DNA of 5,853 nucleotides from assembly GCA_002392765.1 (NCBI GenBank), contig DGHT01000038.1, positions 1 to 5,853 on the forward strand, read 5' to 3'. The notes beneath the pieces were generated by a model. The model made no database searches. It worked only from the letters and a program-made list of their open reading frames with translations, and was not told the DNA's origin. The position numbers were made by a program, and so were the translations under genes. Below, one piece after another: positions 3,463 through 5,853 of this stretch; positions within the stretch are counted from its first letter, which is position 1; every line of letters begins with the position of its first letter. This DNA is from Verrucomicrobia bacterium UBA3841 (GTDB taxonomy: Bacteria > Verrucomicrobiota > Kiritimatiellia > RFP12 > UBA1067).

Positions 3463-5724
3463 ATGTCGAATCTGATTTTGGCTTCAACGGCTGTCGCCGA
3501 ACTTCCATTGACCGAGAAGATGACGCTTCTCGCGCTTCAGGTAGGGCTCATCCTCTTTGCGGCAAAACTCGGCGGAATGCTTGCGGTTCGCGTGAAGCTG
3601 CCGAGTGTTCTTGGCGAACTTGCGGCCGGCATTGTGATTGGCCCGTGGGCGTTGGGCGGCATTGGGTTCGGGTCTGGGCTTTTCCAGAACGGACTGTTCC
3701 GCGGCGCTGAACTTCGGGCTGTGGCGGCGGCGACCGGCAGTCCGCCTTTCGCCGTGACGCCGGAACTGTACGGGCTATGCACCATCGCATCGGTCGTGCT
3801 TCTGTTCCTGTCGGGCATCGAGACGAACCTCAAGATGTTTCTGCGATTCGCATTCACCGGATCGCTCGTCGGCATCGGCGGAGTGGTGGCGAGTTTCCTG
3901 TTCGGCGACCTTTGCGCAGTCTATCTGCTGCCGAAGTTTCTCCCTGCGACGTTCGGCCATCTGGCCGATCTTCCGACCCTTCAGGCGATCCTCTCGCCAG
4001 CCGCGATGTTCATGGGAATCATGTCCACCGCGACATCCGTGGGCATCACGGCCCGCATCCTTTCCGAACGGCGGAAGATGGACACCGAGGAAGGCGTCAC
4101 GATCATGGCGGGCGCGGTCATCGACGACGTCCTCGGCATAATTGTCCTCGCCATCGGCATGGGCATCATCGCGGCCAGCGGGAAGGCGGAGGCCGGAAGT
4201 TCCGTCAACTGGCTCGGCATAGGCAAGGTCGCGGCAAACGCCTTTGGAGTCTGGCTGGGCGGGACTGTCATCGGCATTCTGCTTGCGCGGAGGATTTCAT
4301 GGCTTTTGAAGCTCTTTCGCAGTCCGGTTGCAATAGCGACCCTCGCCTTCGGTCTTTCGCTGGTGATTGCAGGGCTGTTCGAGTCGATGGGGCTGACGCT
4401 CATCATCGGCGCATACGTGATGGGGCTTGCGCTTTCCCGCACAGACCTCAAGCATCTTATCCAGGAGAACCTTCAGAGCGTCTATACCTTCCTTGTCCCT
4501 GTGTTCTTCTGCGTAATGGGCATGATGGTTGACGTTTCGGCGCTTTGCTCGAAGCCAGTGCTGATATTTGGCGCAATATATACGTTTCTTGCCGTGGCGG
4601 CAAAAGTGGTTGGATGCGCAATCCCTTCGCTGTTCTGCGGATTCAACACACTTGGCGCGCTTCGTGTCGGCGCAGGGATGATACCACGTGGAGAGGTCGC
4701 TTTGATTGTAGCCGGCATCGGCGTCTCGACAGTCGTGGACGGCAAGCCGATCCTGTCGCAGGAGGTGTTCGGCATCGGCATCCTGATGACGCTTGTGACG
4801 ACTGTAGTCGCCCCGCCGTGCCTTGTGGCTTTGTTCTCCACGAACCGTCCGGGCGTGCGCGGCAGACGCTCGCCGTCAAATGAGACCTCGCGGCCTTTCA
4901 GCTTTGTCCTCACGTCCGATAATGTCGCGCAGATGATGCTGGAACGGCTCATCTCCACATTCCGCGACGAGGGTTTCTTCACTTTTCTGCTCAATGCCGA
5001 CGAAAACATATGGTCGGTGATGTTGAATGACGCGGAAATCTCCGTTAGGCGCGAGGGGCGGAAAATCTGCTTTGAAAGCACCCCTGATGAAGAGGCGCTT
5101 GTGATGGGCGTGTGGCTTGACGTTGTAGGGCAGATGCGCTCTGTCGCCGAGGAGCTGTCGCACCCAGTCCGACAGGACGAAGTCGGCGCGTTCATTAGAA
5201 ACGAGGCCATGCGCGACGACGGATCGCCGCGCATGCCGAAGAAACGGCTGCGCGATTACTTGATGCTTCCCGCGTTGACTGCGTCGACAAAGCAAGAGGC
5301 CATTGAAAAGATGGTGGATGCGATTGCGGCAGAGAGTCCCGACGCGATAAGCGACGCAGGGGAGGTCAAGAGGACGATCCTCGCCCGTGAACGGGCCATG
5401 AGTAGCGGCCTTGACCACGGCATAGCCGTCCCCCACTGCAAAACGGACGCGGTTACTCGCATCGTCGGTGCCGTGGCAATTGTCGCCGAGCGCGAAGACG
5501 GCGTTCCGGCAATCGCCGACTACGAGACGTTCGACCATACGCCGGTCCGAATCATCGTGCTGACGGTCGCTCCGAAGAATCACAATGCGCCATATCTCCA
5601 GCTGATGGCGTCGTTGAGCCGAATACTTCATGCGTCATCGGCATATCGCCGGCTTTTGATGTGTACATCGGCAGAATCAATGAAGGACTTTTTCAGTTCA
5701 AAACAGAAGGAGAAGACAACATGA
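3463..5724 (+). CDS. CPA2-type Na+/H+ antiporter fused to a PTS EIIA domain
   Basis: A 753 aa inner-membrane monovalent cation/proton antiporter with a regulatory tail. The CPA2 exchanger domain spans about residues 17-462 with 12-13 hydrophobic segments. It includes LGELAAGIVIGP (50-61), FLSGIE (115-120), ATSVGITARILSE (190-202), the ion-site pair Asp221-Asp222 in AVIDDVLG, a basic RTDLKHL stretch (326-332), and GMIPRGEVALIV (405-416). The double Asp is typical of electrogenic Na+/H+ exchangers such as NapA, whereas KefC-type K+ systems have Gln-Asp. Residues about 478-597 form a soluble linker domain I cannot name. A PTS EIIA type-2 (fructose/Ntr) domain follows at about 598-748, with ARERAMSSGLDHGIAVPHCK; His658 in VPH is the expected phosphorylation site. 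I chose the ATG at 3463 because it lies 4 nt after the previous stop; a GTG at 3433 is in frame but inside that gene. No strong ribosome site is visible, so translation is probably coupled. Confidence 0.92.
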   Translation: MSNLILASTAVAELPLTEKMTLLALQVGLILFAAKLGGMLAVRVKLPSVLGELAAGIVIGPWALGGIGFGSGLFQNGLFRGAELRAVAAATGSPPFAVTPELYGLCTIASVVLLFLSGIETNLKMFLRFAFTGSLVGIGGVVASFLFGDLCAVYLLPKFLPATFGHLADLPTLQAILSPAAMFMGIMSTATSVGITARILSERRKMDTEEGVTIMAGAVIDDVLGIIVLAIGMGIIAASGKAEAGSSVNWLGIGKVAANAFGVWLGGTVIGILLARRISWLLKLFRSPVAIATLAFGLSLVIAGLFESMGLTLIIGAYVMGLALSRTDLKHLIQENLQSVYTFLVPVFFCVMGMMVDVSALCSKPVLIFGAIYTFLAVAAKVVGCAIPSLFCGFNTLGALRVGAGMIPRGEVALIVAGIGVSTVVDGKPILSQEVFGIGILMTLVTTVVAPPCLVALFSTNRPGVRGRRSPSNETSRPFSFVLTSDNVAQMMLERLISTFRDEGFFTFLLNADENIWSVMLNDAEISVRREGRKICFESTPDEEALVMGVWLDVVGQMRSVAEELSHPVRQDEVGAFIRNEAMRDDGSPRMPKKRLRDYLMLPALTASTKQEAIEKMVDAIAAESPDAISDAGEVKRTILARERAMSSGLDHGIAVPHCKTDAVTRIVGAVAIVAEREDGVPAIADYETFDHTPVRIIVLTVAPKNHNAPYLQLMASLSRILHASSAYRRLLMCTSAESMKDFFSSKQKEKTT

Positions 5725-5849
5725 CTACTAAAATCATCGTCATCGTCGGCGCTTCCATCGCCACGGTCGCGCTTATGTTTGTTCTCGGCAGAATGGCCGA
5801 CGGCAAATCGGACGACACGGAGAAAAAAGACACCGAGCAGAAGAGTTGA
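5721..5849 (+). CDS. 42 aa single-pass membrane microprotein
   Basis: A very small protein with one N-terminal membrane segment (about residues 4-22, KIIVIVGASIATVALMFVLG) and a short, highly charged tail (KSDDTEKKDTEQKS). The ATG overlaps the antiporter stop by 4 nt (ATGA) and has an AGAAGGAGAAG ribosome binding site (5705-5715), so a longer in-frame reading from 5661 is unnecessary. The start, spacing and amphipathic layout argue that it is real. It may be an accessory or stabilising subunit of the antiporter, by analogy with other small transporter-associated membrane proteins; no sequence motif shows this. No terminator follows in the last four bases, so the operon may continue beyond the window. 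Confidence 0.75.
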   Translation: MTTKIIVIVGASIATVALMFVLGRMADGKSDDTEKKDTEQKS

Positions 5850-5853
5850 GCAG

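Noticed and set aside
3777..4532. A 251-codon plus-strand frame rich in His and Arg.
   Set aside because: It is a shifted frame inside the antiporter membrane domain, where the correct frame shows clear CPA2 motifs.
4482..5631. Two long minus-strand frames (4482-5234 and 4876-5631).
   Set aside because: They are antisense to the conserved antiporter-EIIA gene and lack ribosome sites; long antisense frames are common in GC-rich genes.

Overview
The window looks like chromosomal DNA from a GC-rich bacterium that uses strong AGGAGG-type ribosome binding sites. It contains an ECF-like sigma factor operon and a CPA2-type antiporter fused to a PTS EIIA domain. A PVC-group gut bacterium (Kiritimatiellota/Verrucomicrobiota-like) is my best guess at the host. 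That guess rests on general character only; the window has no phylogenetic marker gene.

The layout is divergent. The left part (positions 1070 down to 213, minus strand) is a compact cassette of three small orphan genes. In order of transcription they encode 55 aa, 128 aa and a very acidic 72 aa protein, and the cassette ends in a strong rho-independent terminator at 213-256. Upstream of it lies about 540 bp with no convincing gene (1071-1617). A good sigma-70-like promoter (TTGACC-N18-TAAAAT, 1617-1646, minus strand) faces into this stretch, and the stretch contains several perfect short stem-loops. It is a candidate long structured leader or non-coding RNA.

From 1662 to 2217 there is a second gene-free segment bounded by perfect 13-bp inverted repeats (CACGCTTATCCCG / CGGGATAAGCGTG). 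It contains a GC-rich imperfect palindrome (1981-2150) and may be an interspersed repeat or a small non-autonomous element. The GGGATAA core recurs next to both divergent promoters and could instead be a shared operator or promoter element.

The right part (2357-5849, plus strand) is a tightly packed operon. It encodes an ECF-like sigma factor, a 116 aa single-pass membrane protein in the usual anti-sigma position, a 65 aa two-pass membrane protein, a 753 aa Na+/H+-antiporter-like protein with a C-terminal EIIA domain, and a 42 aa membrane microprotein. Four junctions are 4-nt overlap, 1-nt overlap, 4-nt gap and 4-nt overlap, so translation is probably coupled. The inferred theme is regulated monovalent cation/proton exchange, with transcriptional control by the sigma factor and post-translational control through PTS phosphorylation of the fused EIIA domain.
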